The notes below the pieces were generated by a model. The model was given only the letters and a program-made list of their open reading frames with translations. It did no database searches and was not told where the DNA came from. The translations under genes were made by a program, and so were the position numbers. Shown piece after piece: positions 48,122 through 58,667 of a DNA stretch of 64,000 nucleotides; the first letter of the stretch is position 1, and every line of letters begins with the position of its first letter. This DNA comes from Rhizobiaceae bacterium (GTDB lineage Bacteria; Pseudomonadota; Alphaproteobacteria; Rhizobiales; Rhizobiaceae), in the NCBI GenBank assembly GCA_023953835.1, contig JAMLJB010000001.1:1426001-1490000 (forward strand), written 5' to 3'.

Positions 48122-48600
48122 GCGCCGAAGGCTCCGGAAACCAGCATCGCCCCGATCGGGCGGTGCTGGTGATCGCCGCAGTGCTGATGGCGGTCGCGCT
48201 TGCGATCTTCTACGGAACCACGCAGCAAGGCGGCGTGGCGGGCTATTCGCCCGTCGGGCCGAAAACGGTGCCCTATATCATCGCGGCGGCGCTTGCGGGA
48301 TTGTCGGTGCTCACCGCGATCGCCGGTCTGCGCGGCGAATTCCCCGAACGCGAGGAACAGAACCTGCCCCCGATGCTGTGGATCGTCGGTGGCCTCGCTG
48401 TTCAGATGCTGACAATGAAAACTGCAGGATTTTCGCTGGCGACCGGACTGCTTTTTGCTGCGACCGCCAAAGGCTTCGGCAGGGGGCCGCTCTGGATGAC
48501 AATCCCCATCGGCATCGTGTTTTCGTTCATTGTCTGGCTGATCTTTGCCAAGGGCCTGCAACTCAGCTTGCCCGCAGGTCCGTTCGAACAGCTCTTTTAG
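48118..48600 (+). CDS. tctB: Tripartite tricarboxylate transporter small membrane subunit
   Basis: 160-residue protein with four predicted helices, the size and layout of TctB. It is poorly conserved in sequence; the [20 protein letters not shown] segment is family-like. Its place between tctC and tctA, with ATGA overlap on the left and eight bases on the right, makes the assignment safe. Confidence 0.92.
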   Translation: MSAEGSGNQHRPDRAVLVIAAVLMAVALAIFYGTTQQGGVAGYSPVGPKTVPYIIAAALAGLSVLTAIAGLRGEFPEREEQNLPPMLWIVGGLAVQMLTMKTAGFSLATGLLFAATAKGFGRGPLWMTIPIGIVFSFIVWLIFAKGLQLSLPAGPFEQLF

Positions 48601-48608
48601 GAAGCCAC

Positions 48609-50150
48609 ATGAATACGTTCGAACTGCTCGGACAAGGTTTGTTGACCGCGATGCAGTGGTCCAACCTTCTCTACGCCTTGATCGGGGTGACGCTCGGTAC
48701 GGCGGTGGGCGTGCTTCCCGGCATCGGCCCGGCCCTCACCGTGGCCCTGCTTCTGCCGGTGACTTACAAGCTCGATCCGGCGGGCTCGCTCATCATGTTC
48801 GCGGGAATCTATTATGGCGGCATGTATGGCGGCTCGACCACGTCGATCCTGCTTAACACGCCCGGCGAGAGCGCCTCGATCGTCACGGCCCTCGAAGGCA
48901 ACAAGATGGCCCGAAAGGGGCGCGGCGGACCCGCGCTGGCGACGGCCGCCATCGGCTCTTTCGTCGCTGGACTGATCGCGACGCTCGGACTCGCCTTCAT
49001 CGCGCCGACTGTGGTCAAGTTCGCGCTTTCGTTCGGACCGGCGGAATATTTCGGGCTGATGCTACTTGCCTTTATGACGGTCTCGGCCGCCTTCGGCGAT
49101 TCCGCGCTGCGCGGCATCACCTCGCTGGTGATCGGCCTTGCGCTCGGGCTGATCGGCATTGACCAGCTTACCGGCCAGACGCGGCTGACGATGGGCCTGC
49201 CGAACCTGTTCGACGGTATTTCCGTCACCACGCTTGCGGTCGCCCTCTTCGCAATCGGAGAAACCTTTGCCGTCGCCGGCCAGAAATTCATGGACGAGGA
49301 AAAGGTGGAATCGGTCAAGGGTTCCGTCTGGATGACCAGGGACGACTGGAAGCGATCCTGGCTTCCGTGGCTGCGCGGCACCGCCATCGGCTTTCCCATC
49401 GGCGCGATGCCCGCGGGCGGAGCGGACGTGTCGAGCTTCCTTTCCTATTCGGCCGAACGCACCTTCTCAAGGCATCCGGAAGAGTTCGGCCATGGCGCAA
49501 TCGAAGGCGTGGCGGGGCCTGAAGCAGCGAACAATGCATCCGCCGCCGGGACGCTGGTGCCGCTGCTGACGCTCGGGCTTCCGACCACCGCAACCGCCGC
49601 GATCATGCTTGCGGGATTCCAGCAGTTCGGCCTGCAACCGGGGCCGCTGCTGTTCGTGACAAATTCCACACTGGTCTGGGGCCTGATCGCCAGTCTGCTG
49701 GTGGCGAATCTTATGCTGCTCGTGCTGAACCTGCCGCTGATCGGCCTTTGGGTGAAATTGCTGACGATCCCCAGGCCATGGCTCTATGCGGGTATTCTCG
49801 TGTTTGCGACGCTCGGCACGATCGGTGCCGACGGGTCAACCTTCTCGCTGGCCGGCATACCCGTATCGTTCGGGCTCGGGCTGCTGATGCTGTTCGGGAT
49901 TCTGGGGTATCTGCTACGCCGCTTCCACTATCCGATCGCGCCGGTTGTGGTGGGACTTATTCTGGGACCGATGGCCGAGAAGAGCCTGCGTCAGGCCCTG
50001 CAAATCAGCCAGGGAGATGTCACCGCCCTGTTCCATTCCTGGATTGCGGTCATTCTCTGGCTGCTCGCCGCATGTGCCGTGCTGGTGCCGATGTATATGC
50101 GCTATCGCGGCAGCAGGGTGCTCGAACAGATCGCGGGCGATACCGACTGA
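48609..50150 (+). CDS. tctA: Tripartite tricarboxylate transporter large membrane subunit
   Basis: 513-residue permease with about 12 helices. Typical features: [20 protein letters not shown] near residue 35, the [20 protein letters not shown] loop near residue 75, and [12 protein letters not shown] near residue 325. It drives proton- or sodium-coupled uptake of a carboxylate delivered by TctC. The frame is open far upstream into tctB but ATG 48609 with AGGAAG before it is the family start. A hairpin follows 13 bases after the stop. No TctDE sensor pair is nearby. Confidence 0.95.
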   Translation: MNTFELLGQGLLTAMQWSNLLYALIGVTLGTAVGVLPGIGPALTVALLLPVTYKLDPAGSLIMFAGIYYGGMYGGSTTSILLNTPGESASIVTALEGNKMARKGRGGPALATAAIGSFVAGLIATLGLAFIAPTVVKFALSFGPAEYFGLMLLAFMTVSAAFGDSALRGITSLVIGLALGLIGIDQLTGQTRLTMGLPNLFDGISVTTLAVALFAIGETFAVAGQKFMDEEKVESVKGSVWMTRDDWKRSWLPWLRGTAIGFPIGAMPAGGADVSSFLSYSAERTFSRHPEEFGHGAIEGVAGPEAANNASAAGTLVPLLTLGLPTTATAAIMLAGFQQFGLQPGPLLFVTNSTLVWGLIASLLVANLMLLVLNLPLIGLWVKLLTIPRPWLYAGILVFATLGTIGADGSTFSLAGIPVSFGLGLLMLFGILGYLLRRFHYPIAPVVVGLILGPMAEKSLRQALQISQGDVTALFHSWIAVILWLLAACAVLVPMYMRYRGSRVLEQIAGDTD

Positions 50151-50163
50151 ACACCCGCCTTTG

Positions 50164-50183
50164 CCGGCGGCAGTTGCCGCCGG
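50164..50183. terminator. Stem-loop between tctA and the small minus-strand gene
   Basis: CCGGCGGC and GCCGCCGG form a perfect 8-bp stem with loop AGTT, between the convergent ends of tctA and the 51-residue gene. There is no clear T-run on either side, so strength is uncertain. Confidence 0.5.
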
Positions 50184-50199
50184 AACCTTTCAAACCGCG

Positions 50200-50355
50200 T
50201 TAGCGGCCCATGATCTTGCGGAACTGCGTCGGGTCGATGCCGAGTGCCTTGAGATCGCCCGCCGTCGGAAGCTTGTTTCCTTCCACCGCACGAGCCGCAT
50301 TGATCGCGCTGCCGATCGAACCGAAGAAGACCGAAAGTGTGCCGCGCTTGTTCAT
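50200..50355 (-). CDS. Small conserved-looking protein, 51 residues, unknown function
   Basis: Short ORF opening MNKRGTLSVFFGSIGSAINA and ending in DPTQFRKIMGR. It has a good AGGAGC ribosome site six bases before its ATG. Codon use matches the neighbours (GC-rich third positions) and the composition is that of a real soluble or membrane-peripheral peptide: basic start, small hydrophobic helix, then an acidic and basic C-terminal half. No family recognised. It is transcribed leftward between tctA and rimP and faces away from the rimP promoter. Start and frame are well supported, function is unknown. Confidence 0.7.
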   Translation of the reverse strand: MNKRGTLSVFFGSIGSAINAARAVEGNKLPTAGDLKALGIDPTQFRKIMGR

Positions 50356-50510
50356 TTGCTCCTGCTTTCTATCGCACTATCGTATTGTGCGGTGCACCAT
50401 AGATAGGTGATCCATACGCAGTTTGTTAGGTGCAGCGCAGCATGGCTGCCATGCGATTGTGCATGGGACGCGACGCAAGAGTACGCGCGGCGCCCCAAAG
50501 CCACGTTTAA

Positions 50511-50539
50511 CTTGCAATCCTGCGGACACAGCGCTATAT
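50511..50539 (+). promoter_or_regulatory. Promoter of the rimP-nusA-infB operon
   Basis: CTTGCA (50511-50516), 17 bases, then CTATAT (50534-50539): a near-perfect match to the rhizobial sigma-70 consensus. RNA should start near 50546. The stretch between the small gene (50355) and this promoter holds no other feature that I could recognise. Confidence 0.75.
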
Positions 50540-50545
50540 GCGCTT

Positions 50546-50608
50546 CAAATTCTTGGTCGGTATGACGAAGAGTGGGTCCACCCGGTCCCGCTCTTTTTTG
50601 TTACCGAC
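50546..50608 (+). ncRNA. rimP leader attenuator
   Basis: The leader contains a helix CTTgGTC / GACgAAG (50552-50558 with 50564-50570) that competes with a terminator: AAGAGTGGG and CCCGCTCTT pair over 9 bp (one G-U) around a 10-base loop, followed by TTTTTT (50568-50599). GTCGGTA (50556-50562) can also pair with TACCGAC (50602-50608), enclosing the terminator. I recall an Rfam family called RimP-leader, described as a putative attenuator upstream of rimP in alphaproteobacteria; this fits it. The signal sensed is unknown. Confidence 0.7.
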
Positions 50609-50626
50609 GACGGTTCGAAGGCTTGT

Positions 50627-51244
50627 ATGAACGATTCCGTGGCGGACATTGCCGGTGATGATCGCATCATCCGCGAAAGCGGCATCGATGCGCGTATTGC
50701 CGCGATTGTCGGTCCGGTCCTGCGCGGTATCGGCTTCAGGCTGGTGCGGGTGCGACTGTTCGGGCAGAACGGTCTGACGCTCCAGATCATGGCGGAGCGC
50801 GAAGACGGCACGATGACTGTCGAGGATTGCGAGGAAGCAAGCCGCGCGCTTTCCCCCGCGCTCGATGTCGAGGACCCCATCGAGAAGGCTTACCACCTTG
50901 AAATATCTTCGCCCGGCATCGACAGGCCGCTGGTGCGCAAGTCGGATTTTACCGCCTGGGCCGGCCATGTCGTGAAGATGGAAACATCGTCGCTGGTGGC
51001 CGAGCGCAAGCGCTTTCGCGGCCGCATCGCAGCTGTAGGCGAAGACGGCGTGACCATCGAGCGTGACCAGGCAAGCTACGGCGACGCGCCCACCGTTGTC
51101 GTGCCATTCGAGGCGATTGCCGAGGCGCGGCTGGTTCTGACGGACGATCTGATCCGCGATGCCCTGAAGGCCGACAAGAAGGCAAGGCAGGAAGCGAAGA
51201 AGCACCGTGGTGAACCCGCACAGGAAACCGCGCAGGAAGAATGA
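50627..51244 (+). CDS. rimP: Ribosome maturation factor RimP
   Basis: 205-residue factor needed for 30S subunit assembly. The family core is [20 protein letters not shown] near residue 85, followed by the SH3-like C-terminal domain. The C-terminus is a basic-acidic tail rich in K, E and Q. ATG 50627 has GAAGG upstream; the longer frame from 50423 runs through the promoter and is not real. nusA follows after 41 bases. Confidence 0.95.
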   Translation: MNDSVADIAGDDRIIRESGIDARIAAIVGPVLRGIGFRLVRVRLFGQNGLTLQIMAEREDGTMTVEDCEEASRALSPALDVEDPIEKAYHLEISSPGIDRPLVRKSDFTAWAGHVVKMETSSLVAERKRFRGRIAAVGEDGVTIERDQASYGDAPTVVVPFEAIAEARLVLTDDLIRDALKADKKARQEAKKHRGEPAQETAQEE

Positions 51245-51285
51245 ACTTCGGCGGACCCACGGTCCGCGAACCCAGGGAGACGAAC

Positions 51286-52881
51286 ATGGTCGTCAGTGCC
51301 AACCGGCTTGAGCTGTTGCAGATCGCGGATGCGGTCGCGCGCGAGAAGTCTATCGACAAATCCATCGTCATCGACGCAATGGCCGATGCCATCCAGAAGG
51401 CCGCACGTTCGCGCTATGGCCAGGAGACGAATATTCGCGCCGACATCAACCACCAGACCGGCGAAATGAAGCTCCAGCGGTTGATGGAAGTCGTGGAAGC
51501 GGTCGAGGAGCCCGCGCGCCAGATTTCGGTGAAGGATGCGCGCCTGCGCAACCCCGACGCGCAGGCGGGCGACTACATCGCCGAGCAACTTCCGCCGATG
51601 GATTTCGGCCGCATCGCGGCGCAGTCCGCGAAGCAGGTGATCGTCCAGAAGGTGCGCGAGGCCGAGCGCGACCGGCAGTATGATGAGTACAAGGACCGCA
51701 TCGGCGAAATCGTCAACGGGACGGTCAAGCGCGTGGAATACGGCAATGTGATCGTGGACCTTGGGCGTGGCGAGGCGATCATCCGCCGCGACGAACTGAT
51801 CCCCCGCGAGAACTATAAATATGGCGACCGCGTGCGCGCCTATGTCTATGACGTGCGCCGCGAGCAGCGCGGGCCGCAGATCTTCCTGTCGCGGACCCAT
51901 CCACAGTTCATGGCCAAGCTGTTCACGATGGAAGTGCCGGAAATCTACGACGGCATCATCGAGATCAAGTCGGTCGCCCGCGATCCGGGCTCGCGCGCCA
52001 AGATCGCCGTGACGTCGCGGGATTCATCCATCGACCCGGTCGGCGCCTGCGTCGGTATGCGCGGCTCGCGCGTGCAGGCGGTGGTTGCCGAATTGCAGGG
52101 CGAGAAGATTGACATCATTCCGTGGTCGCCTTCCGTTGCGTCCTTCATCGTCAACGCCCTCCAGCCGGCGGAAGTCGCGAAGGTCGTGCTGGACGAGGAG
52201 GCCGAGCGCATCGAGGTCGTCGTCGCGGACGACCAGCTTTCGCTGGCGATCGGCAGGCGCGGCCAGAACGTGCGGCTTGCCTCGCAGTTGACCGGCTGGG
52301 ACATCGACATCCTGACCGAGCAGGAAGAATCCGAACGCCGCCAGAAGGAATTTTCCGAGCGCTCGAATCTCTTCATGGATGCCCTCAACGTCGATGAGAT
52401 CGTCGGTCAGGTGCTGGCTTCCGAAGGCTTTTCGAGCGTCGAGGAAGTCGCCTATGTCGACGCCGACGAGATTTCGTCCATCGACGGGTTCGATGAGGAC
52501 ACCGCGAGCGAGATACAGACCCGCGCCCGCGAATATCTTGAGCGGGTGGAAGCCGAGCAGGACGAAAAGCGCCGCAAGCTGGGCGTGCAGGACGAACTGC
52601 GCGAAATTCCCGGAATCACCACCGCCATGCTGGTGACGCTCGGCGAGGATGGCGTGAAGACGATCGAGGATTTCGCCGGCTATGCAGTCGACGATCTCGT
52701 GGGCTGGAAGGAACGCAAGGACGGCGAGACCAAGCAGTTTCCCGGCGTGTTCGCTTCCCACCAGGTATCGCGCGCGGAAGCTGAACAGATGGTGCTTGCG
52801 GCCCGGCTGAAAGCCGGCTGGATCACCGAAGATCAACTCGCGGCCGAGCAAGAGGCCGCCGAAGAAGCCGCCGACGCATAA
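51286..52881 (+). CDS. nusA: Transcription termination/antitermination factor NusA
   Basis: 531-residue RNA polymerase-binding factor controlling pausing, termination and antitermination. N-terminal domain residues 1-130, S1 domain around 135-200 ([20 protein letters not shown]), two KH domains ([18 protein letters not shown] and [18 protein letters not shown]), and C-terminal helix-hairpin repeats from residue 360. ATG 51286 follows AGGGAGA; the earlier ATG 51241 overlaps the rimP end and adds an unlikely extension. A perfect palindrome covers the stop codon. Confidence 0.97.
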   Translation: MVVSANRLELLQIADAVAREKSIDKSIVIDAMADAIQKAARSRYGQETNIRADINHQTGEMKLQRLMEVVEAVEEPARQISVKDARLRNPDAQAGDYIAEQLPPMDFGRIAAQSAKQVIVQKVREAERDRQYDEYKDRIGEIVNGTVKRVEYGNVIVDLGRGEAIIRRDELIPRENYKYGDRVRAYVYDVRREQRGPQIFLSRTHPQFMAKLFTMEVPEIYDGIIEIKSVARDPGSRAKIAVTSRDSSIDPVGACVGMRGSRVQAVVAELQGEKIDIIPWSPSVASFIVNALQPAEVAKVVLDEEAERIEVVVADDQLSLAIGRRGQNVRLASQLTGWDIDILTEQEESERRQKEFSERSNLFMDALNVDEIVGQVLASEGFSSVEEVAYVDADEISSIDGFDEDTASEIQTRAREYLERVEAEQDEKRRKLGVQDELREIPGITTAMLVTLGEDGVKTIEDFAGYAVDDLVGWKERKDGETKQFPGVFASHQVSRAEAEQMVLAARLKAGWITEDQLAAEQEAAEEAADA

Positions 52882-52892
52882 TTATGCGTCGG
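52871..52892. repeat. Perfect palindrome across the nusA stop codon
   Basis: A perfect 22-bp palindrome with arms CCGACGCAT and ATGCGTCGG around AATT. It holds the nusA TAA (52879-52881) in its centre and ends three bases before the GGGAG ribosome site of the next gene. No T-run follows. It may be an RNA processing or translational coupling element. Confidence 0.65.
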
Positions 52893-52905
52893 TCGGGAGC
52901 AACAC

Positions 52906-53568
52906 TTGGACGAGATGAACGATCGCACCTGCATCGTCACCCGCCAGAACGCGGACCCGGATCGGCTGATCCGGTTCGTGGCCGCTCCTGATTCGACCGT
53001 CGTTCCCGACCTGAAGCGCAATCTCCCGGGGCGTGGCTGCTGGGTCACCGCAGACCGGGAGCATATCGAAAAGGCCGTCGCTTCGAAGAAGCTGTTCGCC
53101 CGCGCGCTTCGCAAGGGCGTTCATGTCCCAAAGGATCTCGCCGATCAGGTGGACAGGCTGCTTGCCAGGTCCGCGCTCGGCGCTCTCGGCCTGGCGCGCA
53201 AGGCGGGGAAGGTTGCCCTCGGTGCGGCAAAGGTGGAAAATGCCGTGCGATCCGGCACGGCGGCCCTTGTGCTGCACGCGTTCGAAGCAGCGGACGATGG
53301 CGTCCGGAAAATCACGCAGGCAAGGCGGGCGACCGTCCATCTCGGCGGCCCTCATATCGCCGCCTATAAACTTTTCGCCGAGCCCGAAATGGGTTTGGCA
53401 TTGGGCAGTACAAATGTGATACATGCTGCGGTCCTCGCGGGTGACGCGGGAACAGCGGCCGTGAAGCGCGTTGAAGCGCTCGACCGGTATCGGGGCGGAT
53501 CCCCGGAAGTTCTGGCAATAGGTGCGGCAGTTGCTCCGAACGATGGCGCCGCAGAGGATATGGAATGA
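52906..53568 (+). CDS. YlxR/DUF448 RNA-binding protein with L7Ae-like domain
   Basis: 220-residue protein between nusA and infB, as in many bacteria. The YlxR part (residues 1-85) has the [19 protein letters not shown] and [11 protein letters not shown] blocks; the second half (residues 95-190, [18 protein letters not shown]) resembles the L7Ae/L30e RNA-binding fold. The two-domain form is typical of alphaproteobacteria. Start taken as TTG 52906 with GGGAG six bases upstream; ATG 52915 is possible. Its stop overlaps the infB start (ATGA). Confidence 0.9.
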   Translation: MDEMNDRTCIVTRQNADPDRLIRFVAAPDSTVVPDLKRNLPGRGCWVTADREHIEKAVASKKLFARALRKGVHVPKDLADQVDRLLARSALGALGLARKAGKVALGAAKVENAVRSGTAALVLHAFEAADDGVRKITQARRATVHLGGPHIAAYKLFAEPEMGLALGSTNVIHAAVLAGDAGTAAVKRVEALDRYRGGSPEVLAIGAAVAPNDGAAEDME

Positions 53569-56150
53569 GTGATACGAAATCCGGTGACGACAAGACGTTG
53601 CACGTCAACACCAAGAAGACGCTCACGCTGAAGCGTCCGGGAATCGAGCAGAGCACCGTGCGGCAGAATTTCTCGCATGGCCGCACGAAATCGGTCGTCG
53701 TCGAAACCAAGCGCAAATTCGTCAAGCCGGGAGAGCGGCCCGAGCCCGTGCAGGTTTTCAAGCCCAAACCTGCGCCGCAGCCGCAGCCGCCCCAGCAACA
53801 GCAGCCTGCCCCGGTCGCAAAGCCGCAACCCGCACCCGCGGCTCCGGTTGCTGTCGTGCTGAACGAACTCTCGAATAGCGAGATCGAGGCCCGCCGCCGC
53901 GCGCTCGAAGGGTCCCAGGCCCGCGAGGCCGAGGATCGCCGCCGGGCCGCCGAGGTCGCGCAGCGACGCGCCGAGGATGAAGACCGCCGCCGCAAGGAGC
54001 GTGAGGATTCCGCGCGCCGCCAGGCCGAGGAAGAAGCACGGATCAAGACGGAGGCCGAGGCCCGCCGCCGCGCCGAGGAAGATGCGCGCCGTCGCACGCC
54101 GCAGGCCGACGCAACATCCGGCGAGGATGAAGAAGAGGGGACCGCTTCCGCGCCAAAGCGCGGCACCGCCGCACCGCGCGGCCTGCCGCCGCGTCGTGGC
54201 GCGGTAGCCCCCGAGCCGGCGCGCCCCGCCCGCACAAAGGGTGAGGCCGACCGCCGGCAGGGACGCTTGACCGTCACCTCGGCTCTGTCGTCCGAAGACG
54301 GCGAGGGCAGCCGAGGACGTTCGCTGGCTGCGGCGCGCCGCCGTCAGGAGAAGTTCAAGCGCGCCATGCAGCAGGAGCCGCGCGAGAAGATTTCGCGCGA
54401 GGTCACGCTGCCGGAAACGATCACGATTCAGGAGCTTGCCGGCCGCATGTCGGAACGCTCGGTCGACGTGATCAAGTTCTTCATGAAGCAGGGCCAGATC
54501 ATGAAGCCGGGCGACGTCATCGACGCCGATACGGCTGAACTCATAGCGGCGGAATTCGGGCACACGGTCAAGCGCGTGGCGGAATCCGACGTCGAAGAGG
54601 GCCTCTTCAACCTGCCGGACGCTCCGGAAGACCTCAAGACGCGGCCGCCGGTTGTCACAATCATGGGCCATGTCGATCACGGCAAGACCTCGCTGCTCGA
54701 CGCGATCCGCAACGCCAATGTCGTGTCCGGCGAGGCCGGAGGCATCACGCAGCACATCGGCGCCTATCAGGTCGAGAAGAACGGCCAGCGGATCACCTTC
54801 ATCGACACGCCCGGTCACGCCGCCTTCACGGCGATGCGTGCACGCGGCGCGCAGGTCACTGACATCGCAATCCTTGTCGTCGCTGCCGACGATTCGGTGA
54901 TGCCGCAGACGATCGAGTCGATCAGCCACGCAAAAGCTGCCGGAGTCCCGATCATTGTGGCGATCAACAAGATCGACAAGCCGTCGGCGGATGCGCAGAA
55001 AGTGCGCACCCAATTGCTCCAGCATGAGGTGTTCGTGGAATCAATGGGCGGCGAGACGCTGGACGTCGAAGTGTCCGCCAAGACCGGCGCGGGGCTGGAC
55101 AAGCTGCTCGAGGCGGTTCTGCTCCAGGCCGAGATCCTCGACCTCAAGGCGAACCCGGACCGCACCGCCGAAGGCGTGGTGATCGAAGCCAAGCTCGACA
55201 AGGGCCGCGGCCCGGTCGCAACCGTGCTGGTGCAGACCGGAACGCTGATGCCCGGCGACATCATCGTTGCCGGCAATGAATGGGGTCGCGTGCGCGCGGT
55301 GGTCAACGATCGCGGCGAGCATCTTGAGGAAGCGCCGCCCTCGATGCCTGTCGAGGTTCTGGGCCTGCAAGGCACGCCGCACGCAGGCGACCGTTTCGCG
55401 ACCGTCGAGAACGAGGCGCGGGCACGAGAGATCGCAGCCTATCGCCAGCGTCTGGCGCGCGACAAGGCGGTCGCCAAGCATGTCGGACAGCGCGGCTCGC
55501 TCGAACAGATGATGTCGCAATTGCAGGCAAGCGGGCTGAAGGAGTTTCCGCTGGTCATCAAGGGCGACGTGCAGGGGTCCATCGAGGCCATCGCCACGGC
55601 GCTGGAAAAGCTCGGCACCGACGAGGTCCGCGCGCGCATCGTTCATTCCGGTGCGGGAGGCATCACCGAAACTGATGTCTCTCTGGCCGAAACGTCGGGC
55701 GCGGCGATCATCGGGTTCAATGTGCGCGCCAACACACAGGCGCGTCAGGCCGCCGAGCAGGCAGGCATTGAAATCCGCTACTACAACATCATCTACAACC
55801 TTGTGGACGATGTGAAGCAGGCCATGTCGGGTCTGCTTTCGCCGGAACGCCGCGAAACCTTCCTAGGCAATGCGGAAATCCTCGAGGTCTTCCACATCAC
55901 CAAGGTCGGCAAGGTTGCGGGCTGCCGCGTCACCGAAGGCAAGGTGGAGCGCGGCGCGGGCGTTCGCCTGATCCGCGACAATGTGGTCATCCATGAGGGC
56001 ACGTTGAAGACCCTCAAGCGCTTCAAGGACGAAGTGCCGGAAGTGCCCGGCGGTCAGGAATGCGGCATGGCGTTCCAGAACTACGAGGACATCCGGCAGG
56101 GCGATATCATCGAGTGCTTCCGCGTCGAGATGGTGACGCGCTCCCTGTAA
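53565..56150 (+). CDS. infB: Translation initiation factor IF-2
   Basis: 861-residue GTPase that places initiator tRNA on the ribosome. The N-terminal 330 residues hold a proline/glutamine stretch and a highly charged coiled coil of R, A and E repeats. The G domain has G1 GHVDHGKT at residues 368-375, G3 DTPGH and G4 NKID, followed by domains II-IV. The repeats make the antisense frame open over long distances but it is not coding. It is coupled to the ylxR-like gene. Confidence 0.98.
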   Translation: MSDTKSGDDKTLHVNTKKTLTLKRPGIEQSTVRQNFSHGRTKSVVVETKRKFVKPGERPEPVQVFKPKPAPQPQPPQQQQPAPVAKPQPAPAAPVAVVLNELSNSEIEARRRALEGSQAREAEDRRRAAEVAQRRAEDEDRRRKEREDSARRQAEEEARIKTEAEARRRAEEDARRRTPQADATSGEDEEEGTASAPKRGTAAPRGLPPRRGAVAPEPARPARTKGEADRRQGRLTVTSALSSEDGEGSRGRSLAAARRRQEKFKRAMQQEPREKISREVTLPETITIQELAGRMSERSVDVIKFFMKQGQIMKPGDVIDADTAELIAAEFGHTVKRVAESDVEEGLFNLPDAPEDLKTRPPVVTIMGHVDHGKTSLLDAIRNANVVSGEAGGITQHIGAYQVEKNGQRITFIDTPGHAAFTAMRARGAQVTDIAILVVAADDSVMPQTIESISHAKAAGVPIIVAINKIDKPSADAQKVRTQLLQHEVFVESMGGETLDVEVSAKTGAGLDKLLEAVLLQAEILDLKANPDRTAEGVVIEAKLDKGRGPVATVLVQTGTLMPGDIIVAGNEWGRVRAVVNDRGEHLEEAPPSMPVEVLGLQGTPHAGDRFATVENEARAREIAAYRQRLARDKAVAKHVGQRGSLEQMMSQLQASGLKEFPLVIKGDVQGSIEAIATALEKLGTDEVRARIVHSGAGGITETDVSLAETSGAAIIGFNVRANTQARQAAEQAGIEIRYYNIIYNLVDDVKQAMSGLLSPERRETFLGNAEILEVFHITKVGKVAGCRVTEGKVERGAGVRLIRDNVVIHEGTLKTLKRFKDEVPEVPGGQECGMAFQNYEDIRQGDIIECFRVEMVTRSL

Positions 56151-56240
56151 CACATGATCGAGCGGGAGGGCGGATCGCCGTCCTCCCGGAAATGTTGATT
56201 GCGGACGCGGTTCCATCCCGCCTCCGCCCGGTTTGGAAAA

Positions 56241-56642
56241 ATGTCCAGGTTTTCATCTTCCGGGCCTTCGCAGCGCCAGCTTCGGGTTGGCGAGCAGGTT
56301 CGCCACGCACTTTCGGAAATGCTCCAGCGGGGCGAGATTCGCGACGACCTGATCGAGCGGACCGTGATCTCCGTTTCGGAGGTCCGCATGTCTCCCGATC
56401 TGAAGATCGCGACCGCCTTCGTTGCTCCGCTGGGTGCGGGTGATGACGTGGCCGTCGTGGATGCGCTGAACCGCAATGCACGGTTCATTCGCGGACGCAT
56501 GTCTCCGGCGCTCCGTCAGATGAAATACATGCCGGAATTCCGGTTCCGGCTCGACACGAGCTACGACAACATGGCCAGGATCGACGAACTGCTGCGTTCG
56601 CCGGAAGTGAAGCGCGACCTGGACGACGAGGACAAGGACTGA
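56241..56642 (+). CDS. rbfA: 30S ribosome-binding factor RbfA
   Basis: 133-residue KH-like protein for late 16S rRNA maturation. Core segments [18 protein letters not shown] (residues 9-26), [12 protein letters not shown] and the final [17 protein letters not shown] are typical. ATG 56241 is preferred to an upstream in-frame ATG (56199). The stop overlaps the truB start (TGATG). Confidence 0.96.
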   Translation: MSRFSSSGPSQRQLRVGEQVRHALSEMLQRGEIRDDLIERTVISVSEVRMSPDLKIATAFVAPLGAGDDVAVVDALNRNARFIRGRMSPALRQMKYMPEFRFRLDTSYDNMARIDELLRSPEVKRDLDDEDKD

Positions 56643-57574
56643 TGGCGCGACGCGGCAAGAAAAAGGGCAGGCCGGTCTCCGGCTGGGTAATTCTGGACAA
56701 GCCCGTGGGCATGGGCTCGACGGAAGCCGTTTCGAAGATCAAATGGCTGTTCAATGCGGATAAGGCCGGCCATGCGGGCACGCTCGATCCGCTCGCCTCC
56801 GGCATGCTGCCGATTGCGCTCGGGGAGGCCACCAAGACGGTTCCCTATGTGCAGGACGGCGCCAAGGTCTACCGCTTCACCGTTGCATGGGGCGAAGAAC
56901 GGATTACGGACGATCTGGAAGGCGAAGTCGCGAAAGCCTCGGACGCGAGGCCAACCGAGAGCGACATACGCGCGCTCATGCCGAACTATACCGGGGTGAT
57001 CATGCAGACGCCGCCGCAATTTTCGGCCATAAAAATTGCCGGCGAGCGCGCCTACGATCTCGCGCGCAGCGGGGAGACTGTGGAAATTCCCGCCCGCGAA
57101 GTCGAGATCGACCGTTTCGACCTGATCGAGCATTCCGGAGATCGGACCATGTTCGAGATTGAGTGCGGCAAGGGCACCTATGTGCGATCGCTGGCGCGCG
57201 ACCTTGGACGCGATCTCGGCTGCTTTGGTCACATTGCAACCCTACGCCGGACTGAGGTCGATCCGTTTACACAGGATGATTTCGTCACCGTCGAGGAACT
57301 TGAAATGGCGCGCGGCGGCGATGGCGAGGCGCCCGATTTCGCGGCCTTGGACGACCTGCTGGTCGACACCGGCGCAGCGCTCGAATGCCTGCCGCGTGTC
57401 GATATTTCGGACGACGCCGCAGGCAAGATAAGGCTCGGGAACCCTATCGTGATCCGTGGGCGCGATGCGCCGCTCGAAGCAGAAGAGGCATGCGCCATGG
57501 CACGCGGCAGGCTGGTCGCCATCGGCGCAATCGAGGCGGGCATGTTCAAGCCGAAGAGAGTGTTCGCGGGTTAG
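56642..57574 (+). CDS. truB: tRNA pseudouridine(55) synthase TruB
   Basis: 310-residue enzyme making pseudouridine 55 in the T-loop of tRNAs. The catalytic aspartate is in the [15 protein letters not shown] block near residue 47, and [25 protein letters not shown] and [15 protein letters not shown] follow (each in family position). It overlaps rbfA by one base. Its TAG shares bases with the stop of the convergent methyltransferase gene. Confidence 0.97.
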   Translation: MARRGKKKGRPVSGWVILDKPVGMGSTEAVSKIKWLFNADKAGHAGTLDPLASGMLPIALGEATKTVPYVQDGAKVYRFTVAWGEERITDDLEGEVAKASDARPTESDIRALMPNYTGVIMQTPPQFSAIKIAGERAYDLARSGETVEIPAREVEIDRFDLIEHSGDRTMFEIECGKGTYVRSLARDLGRDLGCFGHIATLRRTEVDPFTQDDFVTVEELEMARGGDGEAPDFAALDDLLVDTGAALECLPRVDISDDAAGKIRLGNPIVIRGRDAPLEAEEACAMARGRLVAIGAIEAGMFKPKRVFAG

Positions 57575-58593
57575 CGAATCGCCGAATAGACGCGAAAGCC
57601 CTTGTCCTCCGAGACCGTTTCGCAGGACGCGAACTGGGTCTTGAGAAGCGCTTCGTAGGGCAATCCTCGATTTGCGACCATCAGCAGCCGCCCGCGAGGC
57701 TTCAGCGCGTTGGCGGCAGCGCGAATCATGCTTTGTCCGAGCGCCGGGTCCGCCGCGCGCGCCTCATGGAACGGCGGGTTCATCACGATTGCGTCGTAGA
57801 TGCGCTCTACCTTCTCGGCCGCAAGGTCGCTCCAATGGAATCGTGCATCCATATCGGGTGCAAGCCGCGCCAAGTTGCGCCGGGCAGCTTCCAGCGAGGC
57901 ATGGTCGGCCTCATAGAGATCGATGCGCCTCGGCGTCGCGTATTCGGCAAGCACCACGGACAGATAGCCCCAACCGGCGCAGAAATCCGCGACCATGCCG
58001 CCGATGCCATGCGACAGCGTCCCGGCCAGAAGGCGGGACCCGTGATCGACCCGATCATGTGAAAACATGCCCGGGGCCGTCTCGAACCGACCTTCGACGA
58101 GCGGTGCATTCGTCTGTTCCAGCACAAGGGCTTCTGCCCATTCGTCGGCTTGCGGCCCTCGCCAGAGCCAGAAAACGACGCCGTGGCTTTTCGACAGATG
58201 GCCGCCGAACGGCATCACCTTTTCCAATCTCTTGCGCAGGCTTGCGATCCCTTCGGTCCTGCCGCCCGCCAGAACGACCAATCCGCCGGGCACGACGCGC
58301 CGGATCGCGTCCGCCAGCCGACGCTCGTTCTGGCCGCGATGTTTTCCCGCAACGATGAGCGCGAGCGCAAATCCCTCGCCGGCAGCTTCCGGCGCGACAT
58401 GGAGGCCTCGCCGTTGCAGCGCCAGGAAGTCCGGACGAAACCCCTGCACGAATATCGGGTCAATGTCGAAGCCGCCCGGAATGGCGAAGTCGCGGCCAGC
58501 GCCGAGCACGATGCAGGACGCGCCGCCCGCAGGCATGTCGAGTTCGCCGATGCCGAACGGATGAAAAAGTGTCTGGACGGTTTCCCGGCTCAC
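57571..58593 (-). CDS. rsmC: Class I SAM methyltransferase, RsmC-like 16S rRNA (guanine-N2) methyltransferase
   Basis: 340-residue protein with a degenerate N-terminal half and a C-terminal Rossmann methyltransferase domain: SAM motif [15 protein letters not shown] near residue 200 and catalytic MNPPFHEA near residue 270. This two-domain plan and the NPPFH motif are those of RsmC/RlmG enzymes, which methylate G in rRNA. The start is set at GTG 58593, with GAGG upstream. The frame extends to 58647, but that part lies inside the pnp terminator. It is inserted between truB and rpsO-pnp. Confidence 0.8.
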   Translation of the reverse strand: MSRETVQTLFHPFGIGELDMPAGGASCIVLGAGRDFAIPGGFDIDPIFVQGFRPDFLALQRRGLHVAPEAAGEGFALALIVAGKHRGQNERRLADAIRRVVPGGLVVLAGGRTEGIASLRKRLEKVMPFGGHLSKSHGVVFWLWRGPQADEWAEALVLEQTNAPLVEGRFETAPGMFSHDRVDHGSRLLAGTLSHGIGGMVADFCAGWGYLSVVLAEYATPRRIDLYEADHASLEAARRNLARLAPDMDARFHWSDLAAEKVERIYDAIVMNPPFHEARAADPALGQSMIRAAANALKPRGRLLMVANRGLPYEALLKTQFASCETVSEDKGFRVYSAIR

Positions 58594-58611
58594 ACTATCT
58601 GCCTCATGCTC

Positions 58612-58643
58612 AAAAGAAAGGGCGCGGCATTGCTGCCGCGCCC
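58612..58643 (-). terminator. Intrinsic terminator of the rpsO-pnp operon
   Basis: On the minus strand GGGCGCGGCA and TGCCGCGCCC form a perfect 10-bp stem with loop GCAA, followed by TTTCTTTT. It lies 24 bases after the pnp stop and is one of the clearest terminators in the window. Confidence 0.9.
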
Positions 58644-58667
58644 GCATGTTTCCAAATCAGACGCGGC

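Noticed and set aside
48378..48608. N-terminal extension of TctA into tctB
   Set aside because: The extension is a shadow of tctB; ATG 48609 has AGGAAG and gives the family N-terminus.
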